64,000 bases of DNA from Ectothiorhodospira mobilis (lineage in GTDB: Bacteria; Pseudomonadota; Gammaproteobacteria; Ectothiorhodospirales; Ectothiorhodospiraceae): the NCBI RefSeq assembly GCF_016584115.1, contig NZ_NRSK01000014.1, forward strand, positions 1 through 64,000, read 5' to 3'. The position numbers and the translations under genes are program-made. Under the pieces are notes generated by a model. The model worked only from the letters and a program-made list of their open reading frames with translations. It made no database searches and was not told the DNA's origin. Positions within the stretch are counted from its first letter, which is position 1, and every line of letters starts with the position of its first letter. This document shows, in pieces, positions 48,294-56,774 of this stretch.

Positions 48294-49045
48294 GAGGTGC
48301 AGGTCCTTCCCGATTGCAGCAGTCGCCGCAGGGTATCCAGGGCCGCAGCGGGCTTGTTGCGGTTGATGGCCCCCGCCGGGTCCACCCCTTTGGGGCAGAC
48401 CTCGGAGCAGCGCCCCACCAGGGTGCACCCCCACACCCCCGCATCACTGTTCATCACCTCCATGCGCCGCGCCCGGCCGGCATCCCGGGAATCGGCATTG
48501 TAGCGATGGGCCAGGGCCAGGGCGGCGGGCCCGAGGAAGTCCGCCTTCAGGCCGTACTGGGGACAGGCGGCATAGCACAGCAGGCAGTTGATGCAGGCGG
48601 AGGTGTCCAGATAGTCCTGCATCTGCTGGGGCGTCTGCCGGTGGGGGCCGTCCTCCGGGGTGCGCACCGGGTCCGGGATCAGGTAGGGGGCCACCTGTGC
48701 CAGCTTGTCCAGGAAATCCGAGGGGTCCACCGCCAGGTCCCGCTGGATGGGGAAATGGTCCAGGGGCTCCACGCGCACGCACCCGGGATGGTAGTCCCGC
48801 AGAAACACCTGGCAGCTGAGCACCGGCTCGCCGTTGACCATGCAGCCGCAGTTGCCGCATACGGCCATGCGGCAGGACCAGCGGAAGGTGAGGCTGCCGT
48901 CCAGGTGATCCTTGATGTACTGCAGCCCCTCCAGCACCGACATCTCGGGGGTGAAGGGCACCTCGAAGCGCTGGTGATACGGGGCCTCGTCCCGTTCGGG
49001 ATGGTAGCGCAGGCACTCCAGGACGATGGTGCGGGTATCGCTCAT
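48290..49045 (-). CDS. frdB: Fumarate reductase iron-sulfur subunit
   Basis: A 251-residue subunit with three clusters: [2Fe-2S] ligands in CRMAVCGNCG and a later LSC, [4Fe-4S] ligands in CINCLLCYAACP, and the third-cluster motif CTLVGRCSEVCPKGVDP. It passes electrons between quinol and the FAD of FrdA. The ATG at 49045 overlaps the frdA stop (ATGA). Confidence 0.95.
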   Translation of the reverse strand: MSDTRTIVLECLRYHPERDEAPYHQRFEVPFTPEMSVLEGLQYIKDHLDGSLTFRWSCRMAVCGNCGCMVNGEPVLSCQVFLRDYHPGCVRVEPLDHFPIQRDLAVDPSDFLDKLAQVAPYLIPDPVRTPEDGPHRQTPQQMQDYLDTSACINCLLCYAACPQYGLKADFLGPAALALAHRYNADSRDAGRARRMEVMNSDAGVWGCTLVGRCSEVCPKGVDPAGAINRNKPAAALDTLRRLLQSGRTCTS

Positions 49046-50790
49046 GCCGGCCCCCCGTAGACCCGCTCCCCCGGTGCCGAGCGGGTGAGGGTGACGGGGG
49101 TATGGTCGATGCGCGGTGGCTCCTCCCCCTGATCCCAGGCCAGGGAATGACACAGGAAGCCTTCATCGTCACGCCGGTCGTAGCCGTCGCTGCGCAGATG
49201 GGCCCCGCGGGATTCGCGGCGGGCCAGGGCCGCATGGGCGATGGCCTGGGCCACCTTCAGGGCATGGCCCAGCTCCAGGGTGGCGAGCCATTCGGTGTTG
49301 AAGGCCCGGCCCGTATCGTCCAGGCGCACCCCGCGGCGATAGCGGGCGCGCAGATCCGCCAGGGTCTCGCAGGTCCGGGCCATGCCCTCGGCCTCACGCA
49401 CGATGCCCACGCCCTCCTCCATGGCCGCCTGCATGGCATCCCGCAGGGTGGCCAGGCGCTCGCCGTGGTGCGGCTCCAGCAGGGCATGCCACCGCCGCCG
49501 GGCCGCCTCGGCCTGGCGCTCCACCCCCGGCGCCGGCGCCGGGCCGTTGCGGGCATGGGCCACCGCCGCCTCGCCGGCGGCCCGGCCGAACACCAGCAGC
49601 TCCGCCAGGGAATTGGAGCCCAGGCGGTTGGCCCCGTGCAGCCCCGTGCTGGCGCATTCCCCGGCGGCATACAGCCCCTCCACGGCGGTGGCCCCGTGGC
49701 GGTCGGTGGGCACCCCGCCCATGGTGTAGTGCACCGCCGGACGCACGGGGATGGGCGCCTCCACCGGGTCCACGGCGGCGAAGGTGCGGGCCAGATGCAG
49801 GATCTGGGGCAGGCGCTCCTCCAGGGTCTCCCGACCCAGGTGACGCAGGTCCAGGTGCACCGCCGTGCCCTGGGGGGTGGGCACGGTGCGGCCCGCCCGG
49901 TCCTCGTGCCAGAAGGCCTGGGAGACCCGGTCCCGGGGGCCCAGCTCCATGGCCCGGGGCCGGGGCCAGGGGTCCACCGGACCCAGGCCATGGTCCTGCA
50001 GATAGCGCCGCCCGTGGCGGTTGAGCAGGATGCCCCCCTCGCCCCGGGCCCCCTCGGTGATGAGCAGCCCGCTGCCGGGCAGGGTGGTGGGGTGCCACTG
50101 CACGAACTCCATGTCCCGCAGCCCCGTGCCGCAGGCCAGGGCCATGCCCATGCCCTCGCCGGTGACGATGCCGGCATTGGTGTTCTGCCGGTAGACGCGC
50201 CCGGCACCGCCGGTGGCCAGCACCGCCGCCCGGCAGCGCAGCAGCAGGCTGTCACCGCTGGGCACATGCACCGCCAGCACCCCCCGCAGGCGGCCGTCCT
50301 CCACCAGCAGGTCCATGCAGAAGCATTCGTCGAAGCGGCGGATGGAGGGGTACTTCAGGCTGGTCTGGAACAGGGTATGGAGCATGTGAAAACCGGTGCG
50401 GTCGGCGGCGAACCAGCTGCGGGGCGACTTCATGCCGCCGAAGTAGCGCACGTTGATCTCCCCGTCCGGGCGCCGGCTCCAGGGGCAGCCCCAGTGCTCC
50501 ATCTGCGTCATCTCCGGGGTGCAGCGGCCCACGAACCACTCCACCACGTCCTGCTCGCAGAGCCAGTCCCCGCCGGAGACGGTATCGTCGAAATGCTTGT
50601 CCGGATGATCCTCCGGGTGGATCACCCCGGCGGCCCCCCCTTCCGCCGCCACCGTGTGGCTGCGGGTGGGCACCACCTTGGACACCAGGGCCACGGCGGC
50701 ATCCGGGTCCGCCTCCGCCGCCGCGATGGCGGCCCGCAGGCCGGCGCCGCCGCCGCCGATGACCACCACATCCGCATCGATTGTCTGCAT
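49042..50790 (-). CDS. frdA: Fumarate reductase flavoprotein subunit
   Basis: A 582-residue catalytic subunit that reduces fumarate to succinate (or the reverse). The FAD dinucleotide fold GGGGAGLRAA is at the N terminus, SHTVAAEGG includes the histidine that binds FAD covalently, and the active-site LRDMEFVQWHPTTLP, HLDLRHLG and HYTMGGV motifs are intact. The start at 50790 (MQTIDADV) is right for the family. A complete frdABCD implies anaerobic fumarate respiration or menaquinone-linked metabolism; no other SDH genes are visible. Confidence 0.96.
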   Translation of the reverse strand: MQTIDADVVVIGGGGAGLRAAIAAAEADPDAAVALVSKVVPTRSHTVAAEGGAAGVIHPEDHPDKHFDDTVSGGDWLCEQDVVEWFVGRCTPEMTQMEHWGCPWSRRPDGEINVRYFGGMKSPRSWFAADRTGFHMLHTLFQTSLKYPSIRRFDECFCMDLLVEDGRLRGVLAVHVPSGDSLLLRCRAAVLATGGAGRVYRQNTNAGIVTGEGMGMALACGTGLRDMEFVQWHPTTLPGSGLLITEGARGEGGILLNRHGRRYLQDHGLGPVDPWPRPRAMELGPRDRVSQAFWHEDRAGRTVPTPQGTAVHLDLRHLGRETLEERLPQILHLARTFAAVDPVEAPIPVRPAVHYTMGGVPTDRHGATAVEGLYAAGECASTGLHGANRLGSNSLAELLVFGRAAGEAAVAHARNGPAPAPGVERQAEAARRRWHALLEPHHGERLATLRDAMQAAMEEGVGIVREAEGMARTCETLADLRARYRRGVRLDDTGRAFNTEWLATLELGHALKVAQAIAHAALARRESRGAHLRSDGYDRRDDEGFLCHSLAWDQGEEPPRIDHTPVTLTRSAPGERVYGGPA

Positions 50791-51006
50791 TGCGTGGGCG
50801 CTCCTGCGCAGGGGGAACCGCAGGCCGGCATGGTACCCAAGGCGGCCCGCCCCGGCCAGGGCATGGCGGGGTGGATCATCCCCGCCCGCGCCGCATATCC
50901 GTGTCCGTCCCCGCTTCATCAGCCGTGCCTCCCGGGGGGTGAACGGGGGGCCGGGGAACGGGGCATAATGCCCCTACGGCAACAAGACCCATGGGAGCCG
51001 GATGCC

Positions 51007-51462
51007 ATGCAGGCGCATCGCTCACGTATCCCCCCCTTCCAGCGCGGATTCTCCCTCACCGAGGTCCTGGTGGCCCTGCTGGTGCTGTCCGTGGGGCTCT
51101 TGGGGATCGCGGGGCTGCACCTGCTCGGCATCCAGTCCATCCACTCCGCCCAGCAGCGCACCCTTGCCAGCGTTATGGCCCGGGAGGCGGCGGAGCGCCT
51201 GTGGATCTCCCTGGCCGTGGACGGCACCCCGGACCCCCGGTCGGTGGAGGGTCCCTGGCGTACCGCCTGGGGTGCCCCCGGCAACGATGCGCCCGCCGCC
51301 CTGCGGCTGCCGGGCATCACCGGCAGCGACATCGACTGCGACGGGGCCGCCCCCACCACCTGCACCATCCGGGTGCGCTGGGCCGAGGGCCGTTTCGCGC
51401 GGGAGGGGGACGAGGCGGTCTTCGAATACACCGTCACCCTGCCCGGGGGGGCGGGCTCGTGA
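51007..51462 (+). CDS. pilV: Type IV pilus minor pilin PilV (module 2)
   Basis: A 151-residue prepilin, leader ending FQRG-FSLTEVLVALLVLSVG with Glu at +5. It is a clear paralogue of the PilV at 46012-46446 (shared LVALLVLSVGLLG, QQRTLAS, EAAERLW-like block). The C-terminal part has two cysteines (CDGAAPTTC). The ATG at 51007 is preferred to the one at 51002. The pilW start overlaps its stop. Confidence 0.87.
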   Translation: MQAHRSRIPPFQRGFSLTEVLVALLVLSVGLLGIAGLHLLGIQSIHSAQQRTLASVMAREAAERLWISLAVDGTPDPRSVEGPWRTAWGAPGNDAPAALRLPGITGSDIDCDGAAPTTCTIRVRWAEGRFAREGDEAVFEYTVTLPGGAGS

Positions 51463-52001
51463 GCCCCGGGGTGCGCGTCGCCGGATGCCAGCGGGGCGTG
51501 GGGCTGGTGGAATGGATGATCGCCCTGGTGATCGGCCTGATCCTGCTCTCGGGAGTGGTGCAGATCTTCGTCGCCAACCAGAGTGCCTACCGGGAATCCC
51601 GGCAACTGGCCCGGATGCAGAACACCGTGGCCCATACCATGGACCTGCTGGTGCGGGATCTGCGCGGTGCCACCGCGGTGGATACCGGCACGCCGGGGCG
51701 GCTGGGGGTCACCCGCAACCGCACGGCGGATTGGTGCGGCCAGCCCCCGGGGGAATCGGAGATCTTCTACTGGGTGGCCGACGAGACCCTGCGCTGCGGT
51801 CCCGACCCCGACGCAGGCGGCCAGGCCCTGGTGGAGGGCCTGGCGCCGGGTTCCACACTGCAGGCAACCCCCGTACGCCATCCCGTGGACCACGACCTGC
51901 TGGGCCTGGATCTTGCCCTGGATCTGCGCCTGGGCGGGGACGAAACCCGCCGCTTCCACTTCCGGGTGGCCCTGCGGCAGGCCATTTTGCAGCGACTGTG
52001 A
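51459..52001 (+). CDS. pilW: Type IV pilus minor pilin PilW (module 2)
   Basis: A 180-residue prepilin, leader ending QRG-VGLVEWMIALVIGL, so the mature protein begins with Val rather than Phe. It is a paralogue of the module 1 PilW (shared DLLVRDLRGA-type block and TADWCG). The GTG at 51459 overlaps the pilV TGA (GTGA), giving translational coupling. Confidence 0.85.
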   Translation: MSPGVRVAGCQRGVGLVEWMIALVIGLILLSGVVQIFVANQSAYRESRQLARMQNTVAHTMDLLVRDLRGATAVDTGTPGRLGVTRNRTADWCGQPPGESEIFYWVADETLRCGPDPDAGGQALVEGLAPGSTLQATPVRHPVDHDLLGLDLALDLRLGGDETRRFHFRVALRQAILQRL

Positions 52002-52030
52002 CGGACAACCCCAACGCAGGGAGGCCCCCG

Positions 52031-53227
52031 ATGCCCAACGAGAACCCTGGACGAGAGAACGGCGCCGTGCTGGTGGTGAGCCTGGTGATCCTCACCCTCA
52101 CCACCCTGCTGGGGGTGGCCGGGATGAACGCAGCGGTGATCCAGGAACGCATCGCCGGCAATCAAAAGCAGGCCACCGAGGCCTTCCTGGCCGCCGAAAG
52201 CGGACTGGCCCAGGTCCTGGCGGTGATGCGCCACGAGGACTTCGACGCCTGGGGCGACCGTGAAGCCACCCTCCAGGCCGTGGGGGAAGGCCCCCATGCC
52301 GTCCACGCCGACCGCCCCGGCCAATGGCAGCTGGAATCCGTGGACTACCACCATGGCCGGGCCACCGTCCGCATCACCGGCACCCTGCCGGGAGGTGCCC
52401 GGCGCACCCTGGAGGCCGAACTGGATGGCGGGCCCGGCGGTCCGGTGCCCGAATCCGCCTACACCTGCTACGGCGCCCACTGCGAGACCCGTACGGGCAG
52501 CAACAGCGGCAATGCCATCTACTTTGACGGGCGCAACTGGAAGCTGCCGGAAAACGGCTGCACCGGGGCCCGATGCAACGGCACCCTGGCCGGGAAGGGG
52601 GACCGTGCCGGCATCTACCTGGTGGGCAACGCCGACAGCCAGGCCGTGGGCACCGGCAACCAGGCGGGCAACAACCGCCCCGGCCAGATCCGGGGGGCCC
52701 CGGCCCTGCGCCAGACCGAAGCCGCCGCCACCGAAGGCGGCGTCACCGCAATGCACTGGGGCGAATACGCCGATGCCCTCGCGGCCCGTCCCGGGACCCG
52801 CAGCCATACCCTGGACTCCGGCGAGCGGGTGGATCTCTCCAGCGAACTGGGCAGCCGCGAAGCCCCGGCGGTGGTGGAGGTGAAAGGGGAAGGGGAGGTG
52901 CGCCTCGGCGGCAACACCCATGCCGCCGGGGTACTCATCCTCTCCGGCGACGTGGCCCTGGGCCCCGCCAACGGCACCTTCACCTTCGAGGGGCTGATCC
53001 TGTTGCGCGACGGGGCCCGCATCACCTCAGGCAAGGGCACCGCCAACCTCTTCGGTTCGGTCATCTCCCTGGAGGGCAGGCCGGGATGGGTGGACGCGGA
53101 CCTGGGGGGCAACTTCACCCTCAAATACAGCACCGGGGCCCTGGAGCAGCTCCAGCGCCACGGCCTCTGGGGCCAGACCCACCCGCCCCGTGTCGTGGCC
53201 TGGCGGGAGATCCTGGGTGCCTTCTAA
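52031..53227 (+). CDS. PilX-like minor pilin with large C-terminal domain
   Basis: A 398-residue protein. The PilX N-terminal region (about 10-65, NGAVLVVSLVILTLTTLLGVAG and FLAAESGL) has a PilX-type hydrophobic segment. After a linker, residues ~150-398 form a Gly/Asn-rich domain with several repeated strand motifs (VRLGGNTHAAGVLI, LGPANGTFTFEGLILLRDGARI), suggestive of a beta-helix. Typical PilX is ~170-200 residues, so the C-terminal half is extra and could be an exposed adhesive part. It closes the pilVWX module. Confidence 0.78.
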   Translation: MPNENPGRENGAVLVVSLVILTLTTLLGVAGMNAAVIQERIAGNQKQATEAFLAAESGLAQVLAVMRHEDFDAWGDREATLQAVGEGPHAVHADRPGQWQLESVDYHHGRATVRITGTLPGGARRTLEAELDGGPGGPVPESAYTCYGAHCETRTGSNSGNAIYFDGRNWKLPENGCTGARCNGTLAGKGDRAGIYLVGNADSQAVGTGNQAGNNRPGQIRGAPALRQTEAAATEGGVTAMHWGEYADALAARPGTRSHTLDSGERVDLSSELGSREAPAVVEVKGEGEVRLGGNTHAAGVLILSGDVALGPANGTFTFEGLILLRDGARITSGKGTANLFGSVISLEGRPGWVDADLGGNFTLKYSTGALEQLQRHGLWGQTHPPRVVAWREILGAF

Positions 53228-53254
53228 GCCCGGGTACCAACGCTGTGCCTGTCG

Positions 53255-53779
53255 TCAGGTGTTGTCATTCTCCCGGAATAAATCCGCAAGTTCTGGTTCC
53301 TCTTCGATATCTTCCCGGGAAGAAGCATCCACCTGGATGGCCTTTTGCAGTGCCTTGCGCGCCCGGTCGGGCCGATGGGCCTGCAATTGCCCCCATGCCA
53401 GGTCGAAATACCCGGCCTTGTCCTTGGGGTGACGCAGGACGGCCTGTTCGAATGCAGCGATGGCGCCGGGGATGTCCTCCTGGGCCATGCGGGCCCATCC
53501 CAGGGCATTGTAGCCATTGAATGTATCGGGATCGGCCGTCAGGGCCGATTCGATCAAGGCGATCTTCTGCTCGGGCGATGCCACATGGTAGCTGGCCTGA
53601 ATCCTCTGCTGGGCCTTGGCGTTGCGGTAAAGCCGATCCTCAACCGCAGCGCGCCAGGCCTCCAGTTCCGAACGAAGGCTTCGTACCCGGATATATTCCG
53701 TATAGGCTAGGAAGACCACCCCCAGCGCGACGATGGAGACCAGCAGGGCCAGTACCGTGAGGTATTCAGAGCAATCCAT
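53255..53779 (-). CDS. Membrane-anchored TPR protein
   Basis: A 174-residue protein: an N-terminal membrane helix (about 7-27, YLTVLALLVSIVALGVVFLA), then a helical charged segment, then about three TPR-type repeats (TFNGYNALGWARMAQEDIPGA, KAGYFDLAWGQLQAHRPDRA as short examples). The TPR part probably faces the cytoplasm or periplasm depending on topology, which I cannot decide. Partner unknown. It is convergent with the pilVWX module and shares a promoter-sized spacer with the Gly-rich gene. Confidence 0.75.
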   Translation of the reverse strand: MDCSEYLTVLALLVSIVALGVVFLAYTEYIRVRSLRSELEAWRAAVEDRLYRNAKAQQRIQASYHVASPEQKIALIESALTADPDTFNGYNALGWARMAQEDIPGAIAAFEQAVLRHPKDKAGYFDLAWGQLQAHRPDRARKALQKAIQVDASSREDIEEEPELADLFRENDNT

Positions 53780-53935
53780 GGTTCCAGGGATCGGCAGGTT
53801 TTGTGTACAGGTTAGATTCCCATGGTGAGACACCAGAAACCGTGACTCAAGGGGCGTTGCAATCGCTCCAGACCCCGATCGGGCGACCAGGAAGAAGATA
53901 CCGCGACCCAGGCGGTCCCGGGTACCTCGGTCCCG

Positions 53936-53977
53936 GGTACCTGGCACCTTTTTCCCGGGGAAAAGGTGCCAGGTACC
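53936..53977. repeat. REP-like palindrome, copy 1
   Basis: GGTACCTGGCACCTTTT, an 8-base loop and its exact complement. The same arms recur at 54863-54905. Confidence 0.92.
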
Positions 53978-54033
53978 ACACCCCTTCCCCCCCCTACGCG
54001 GGGAACCCCCGGAGGGTTCCACGGTCTCAGTAA

Positions 54034-54098
54034 TGCGCATATGTTCACATAATCCAAGTCTCGGGGTTAGGCCCACCTTGCGTGATGTGCGCATATGT
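54034..54098 (+). promoter_or_regulatory. Two TGCGCATATGT direct repeats, putative operator
   Basis: Eleven-base identical sites at 54034-54044 and 54088-54098, 54 bases apart (start to start), upstream of the 54141 gene. Each core contains the CATATG palindrome. Spacing of about five helical turns suits a regulator that binds both sites. Confidence 0.45.
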
Positions 54099-54140
54099 CC
54101 ATAATTGAACCATCGGCAACCGATTCAGGAGGAGAAAGAC

Positions 54141-54404
54141 ATGCGTCACAGAGGCAGAAAGGGGTTTGGTATGGGCCAGGGCATGAGAACTGGCATGGGA
54201 GCCGGACGCGGCATGGGCCGCGCATGGGGGGCGGCCATGATGTCGGGGCCCTCTGCTCCGGACGATGCGGCCGTGAACCCGGCCATGCAACCCGCCATGC
54301 AGCCGGGCATGGGACAAGGCATGGGGCGTGGAAGAGGGCAGGGCCTGGGCCCCTGCGGCCGCGGCCTGGCCCGCGGGCGCGGACCCTTCCGGCAACCCTC
54401 CTGA
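54141..54404 (+). CDS. Gly/Met/Arg-rich low-complexity protein
   Basis: An 87-residue protein with a very biased composition: repeated GxGM, GRG and MQP motifs (GFGMGQGMRTGMGAGRGMGR), with a single Cys near the C terminus. The bias recalls DUF5320-type proteins found near metal-cluster proteins, but similarity may be only compositional. GGAGGAG precedes the ATG at 54141. It is followed 97 bases later by the HiPIP gene, so the pair may be cotranscribed. Confidence 0.6.
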   Translation: MRHRGRKGFGMGQGMRTGMGAGRGMGRAWGAAMMSGPSAPDDAAVNPAMQPAMQPGMGQGMGRGRGQGLGPCGRGLARGRGPFRQPS

Positions 54405-54501
54405 GGCCCACCATGGGGAACCTGGCACCTTTATGGATCACGCTTGCATCCGGTGCCCGGTCCCCGGCGGACGGAAATACATGAACGGGAGGAAAGGCAA
54501 G

Positions 54502-54834
54502 ATGAAAGATACCGATCTCCAGCGTCGCCGTTTCCTGCAGCTCACCACCACCGGCCTGGCAGCCGCGCCCCTGGCGGGTCTGGGAATGACCACCACCGCC
54601 TCCGCCCAGGACGGGCTGCCCCATCTGGATGAAGACTCCAAGGAGGCCCGGGCCCTGAACTACCGGCACGACGCCACCCAGGTGGATCATCCCGAATACC
54701 AGGAGGGGCAGAACTGCGGCAACTGCCTGCTCTACACCGACCCCTCCGCCAAGGAATGGGGCCCCTGCGCCGTGTTCCCCGGCAAGCTGGTGGCGGAAGG
54801 CGGCTGGTGCACCGCCTACGTGCCCAGGGGCTGA
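54502..54834 (+). CDS. High-potential iron-sulfur protein (HiPIP)
   Basis: Periplasmic one-electron carrier of 110 residues. A Tat signal (RRRFLQL at 8-14, hydrophobic segment, cleavage near ASA-QD at 33-37) exports it folded. The mature part has the four cluster cysteines Cys72, Cys75, Cys89, Cys103 in NCGNC, GPCAVFPGK and GGWCTAY. HiPIPs donate electrons to reaction centres or terminal oxidases in purple phototrophs and related chemotrophs. The start at 54502 has GGAGG nine bases upstream; the ATG at 54481 would precede the RBS. It is followed by a palindrome. Confidence 0.94.
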   Translation: MKDTDLQRRRFLQLTTTGLAAAPLAGLGMTTTASAQDGLPHLDEDSKEARALNYRHDATQVDHPEYQEGQNCGNCLLYTDPSAKEWGPCAVFPGKLVAEGGWCTAYVPRG

Positions 54835-54862
54835 GGGTCCCGGGTCCCTACCCGGGTCCCCG

Positions 54863-54905
54863 GGTACCTGGCACCTTTTTGGGGACCAAAAAGGTGCCAG
54901 GTACC
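54863..54905. repeat. REP-like palindrome, copy 2
   Basis: GGTACCTGGCACCTTTTT, a 7-base loop and its exact complement, after HiPIP. The arms match copy 1 base for base. A half-arm (CCTGGCACCTTT) also occurs at 54422-54433. Confidence 0.92.
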
Positions 54906-55022
54906 TCAGTCACCCTCAGTCACTTCAGTCCCCCAGCCCTTGCCTTGTGACCCCCCTGCCACCCTGCTATGGTAACGGGTTTCGTGAGTCCCTCACCCCG
55001 ACCGCAGGTCCCCCCATCCCCG

Positions 55023-56774
55023 ATGTCCCGTACCTCCAGTAACGCCACTCAAGGACCCCCCCGTCCCGAGAGCAACCAGGGCGAACTGCGCCGGAGTCTG
55101 GGCCAGCTGAAGCAGGCCTTCCTCTCCGTGGCCCTGTTCAGCTTCTTCATCAACCTGCTCATGCTGGTGCCCCCCATCTTCATGCTGCAGATGTACGATC
55201 GCGTGCTCTCCAGCGGCAGCATCCCCACCCTGGTGATGCTGCTCATCGTCGCCGTGGGCCTGCTCATCGTCATGGGCCTGCTGGACTGGTCCCGCAACCG
55301 CGTGCTGGTGCGGGCCGGTACCCGACTGGACGCCCTGCTGGACCGCCGCCTGTTCGATGCCACCTTCTTCCGCGCCCTGAGAAGCCCCGACAACGGCTCC
55401 ACCCAGCCCCTCAAGGACATGGTCACCCTGCGCCAGTTCATGACCGGGCAGGGGGTATTTGCCTTCTTCGACGCCCCCTGGACCCCCATCTTCCTGGGCA
55501 TCATCTTCCTGTTCCACCCGATCCTGGGGGTGATCTCCCTCGTCGGCGCCCTTATCCTCCTGGCCCTGGCCGTGCTCAACGAATTCCTTACCCGCAAGCC
55601 CCTGGGGGCGGCCAACAACGAGTACATCAAGGAATCCGACTACGCCAGCTCCAACCTGCGCAACGCCGAGGTGCTGGAGGCCATGGGCATGACCGGCCGC
55701 CTGCGGGACCGCTGGCAGGACCTGCACCAGAACGTCCTCGGCCTGCAGGCCATCGCCAGCGACCGCTCCGCCAACCTCACCGCCATCTCCCGCTCCCTGC
55801 GCATGATCCTGCAGGTGGGCATCCTGGCCGCTGGCGCCTATCTGGCGGTGGAGCAGGTCATCACCCCCGGCGTCATGATCGCCGCCTCCATCATCATGGG
55901 CCGGGCCCTGGCCCCGGTGGACCAGGCCATGCACGCCTGGCGCGGCTTCATCGGCGCCCGCGGCGCCTGGACCCGCCTCAACAAGGTGCTGGAATCCACC
56001 CCCGCCCCCGGCGAGCACATGCAGCTCCCCGAGCCCCAGGGCCGGATCAGCGTGGAGAACATCGTCGTCATCCCCCCCGGCAGCCGCGTCCCCGCCCTGC
56101 GGGGCGTCAAGCTGGAGCTGCCCCCCGGCCGCGTCCTCGGGGTCATCGGCCCCAGCGCCGCCGGCAAGTCCAGCTTCGCCCGCGCCCTGGTGGGGGTCTG
56201 GCCCACCTATGCCGGCGACGTGCGCATCGACGGCGCCGAGATCAACAACTGGGACCGGGAACAGCTGGGCCCCCATATCGGCTATCTCCCCCAGGACATC
56301 GAACTCTTCGCCGGCACCATCGCCGAGAACATCGCCCGCTTCGGCCAGGTGGACCCGGACCAGGTGGTGGAGGCCGCCCGCAAGACCGGCCTGCACGACA
56401 TGATCCTGCGCCTGCCCGAAGGCTACGACACCCGCATCGGTGTCCACGGCGGGGCCCTCTCCGCCGGCCAGCGCCAGCGCGTGGCCCTGGCCCGGGCCGT
56501 CTACGGCAACCCCCGGCTCATCGTCCTGGACGAACCCAACTCCAACCTGGACGAGGCCGGTGAACAGGCCCTGGTGCAGACCATCCAGCAACTGCGCGAC
56601 GAGGGCCGCACCGTGGTGATCATCGCCCACCGGCCCGCCGTGCTCTCCGCCGTGGACGAGATCCTGGTGCTCAAGGACGGCCAGACCGCCGCCCTCGGTC
56701 CCCGCCAGGAGGTCCTGGGCCGCTTCACCCGTCCCACCGGCGTGTCCGGCAATCCCATCGCGAGCCAGTCATGA
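55023..56774 (+). CDS. Type I secretion ABC transporter (PrtD-like)
   Basis: A 583-residue inner-membrane exporter. It has no C39 or CLD peptidase domain, so it is the PrtD/HasD type rather than HlyB. A membrane domain (about 30-310, six helices) is followed by the nucleotide-binding domain: Walker A GPSAAGKSS (about 376), signature LSAGQRQRVALARA, Walker B LIVLDEPNSNLD. It works with the HlyD-like and TolC-like proteins downstream; the TGA overlaps the next ATG. No obvious RTX substrate lies in the window. The start at 55023 is chosen; the ATG at 54969 would add a Pro-rich leader. Confidence 0.92.
   Translation: MSRTSSNATQGPPRPESNQGELRRSLGQLKQAFLSVALFSFFINLLMLVPPIFMLQMYDRVLSSGSIPTLVMLLIVAVGLLIVMGLLDWSRNRVLVRAGTRLDALLDRRLFDATFFRALRSPDNGSTQPLKDMVTLRQFMTGQGVFAFFDAPWTPIFLGIIFLFHPILGVISLVGALILLALAVLNEFLTRKPLGAANNEYIKESDYASSNLRNAEVLEAMGMTGRLRDRWQDLHQNVLGLQAIASDRSANLTAISRSLRMILQVGILAAGAYLAVEQVITPGVMIAASIIMGRALAPVDQAMHAWRGFIGARGAWTRLNKVLESTPAPGEHMQLPEPQGRISVENIVVIPPGSRVPALRGVKLELPPGRVLGVIGPSAAGKSSFARALVGVWPTYAGDVRIDGAEINNWDREQLGPHIGYLPQDIELFAGTIAENIARFGQVDPDQVVEAARKTGLHDMILRLPEGYDTRIGVHGGALSAGQRQRVALARAVYGNPRLIVLDEPNSNLDEAGEQALVQTIQQLRDEGRTVVIIAHRPAVLSAVDEILVLKDGQTAALGPRQEVLGRFTRPTGVSGNPIASQS

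Larger units (their letters stand above)
53780..54140. other. Gene-free spacer holding palindromes and tandem sites
   Basis: A 361-base spacer without a convincing gene. It contains two copies of GGTCCCGGGTACC-like half-sites (53914-53940), one 42-base palindrome (53936-53977), and TGCGCATATGT twice, at 54034-54044 and 54088-54098, upstream of the Gly/Met/Arg-rich gene. AGGAGGAG at 54127-54134 is the ribosome binding site for that gene. Confidence 0.7.

Noticed and set aside
53820-53880. Single CRISPR-like repeat (CGTGACTCAAGGGGCGTTGC)
   Set aside because: Only one copy is present, with no spacers or cas genes, so it is not an array.
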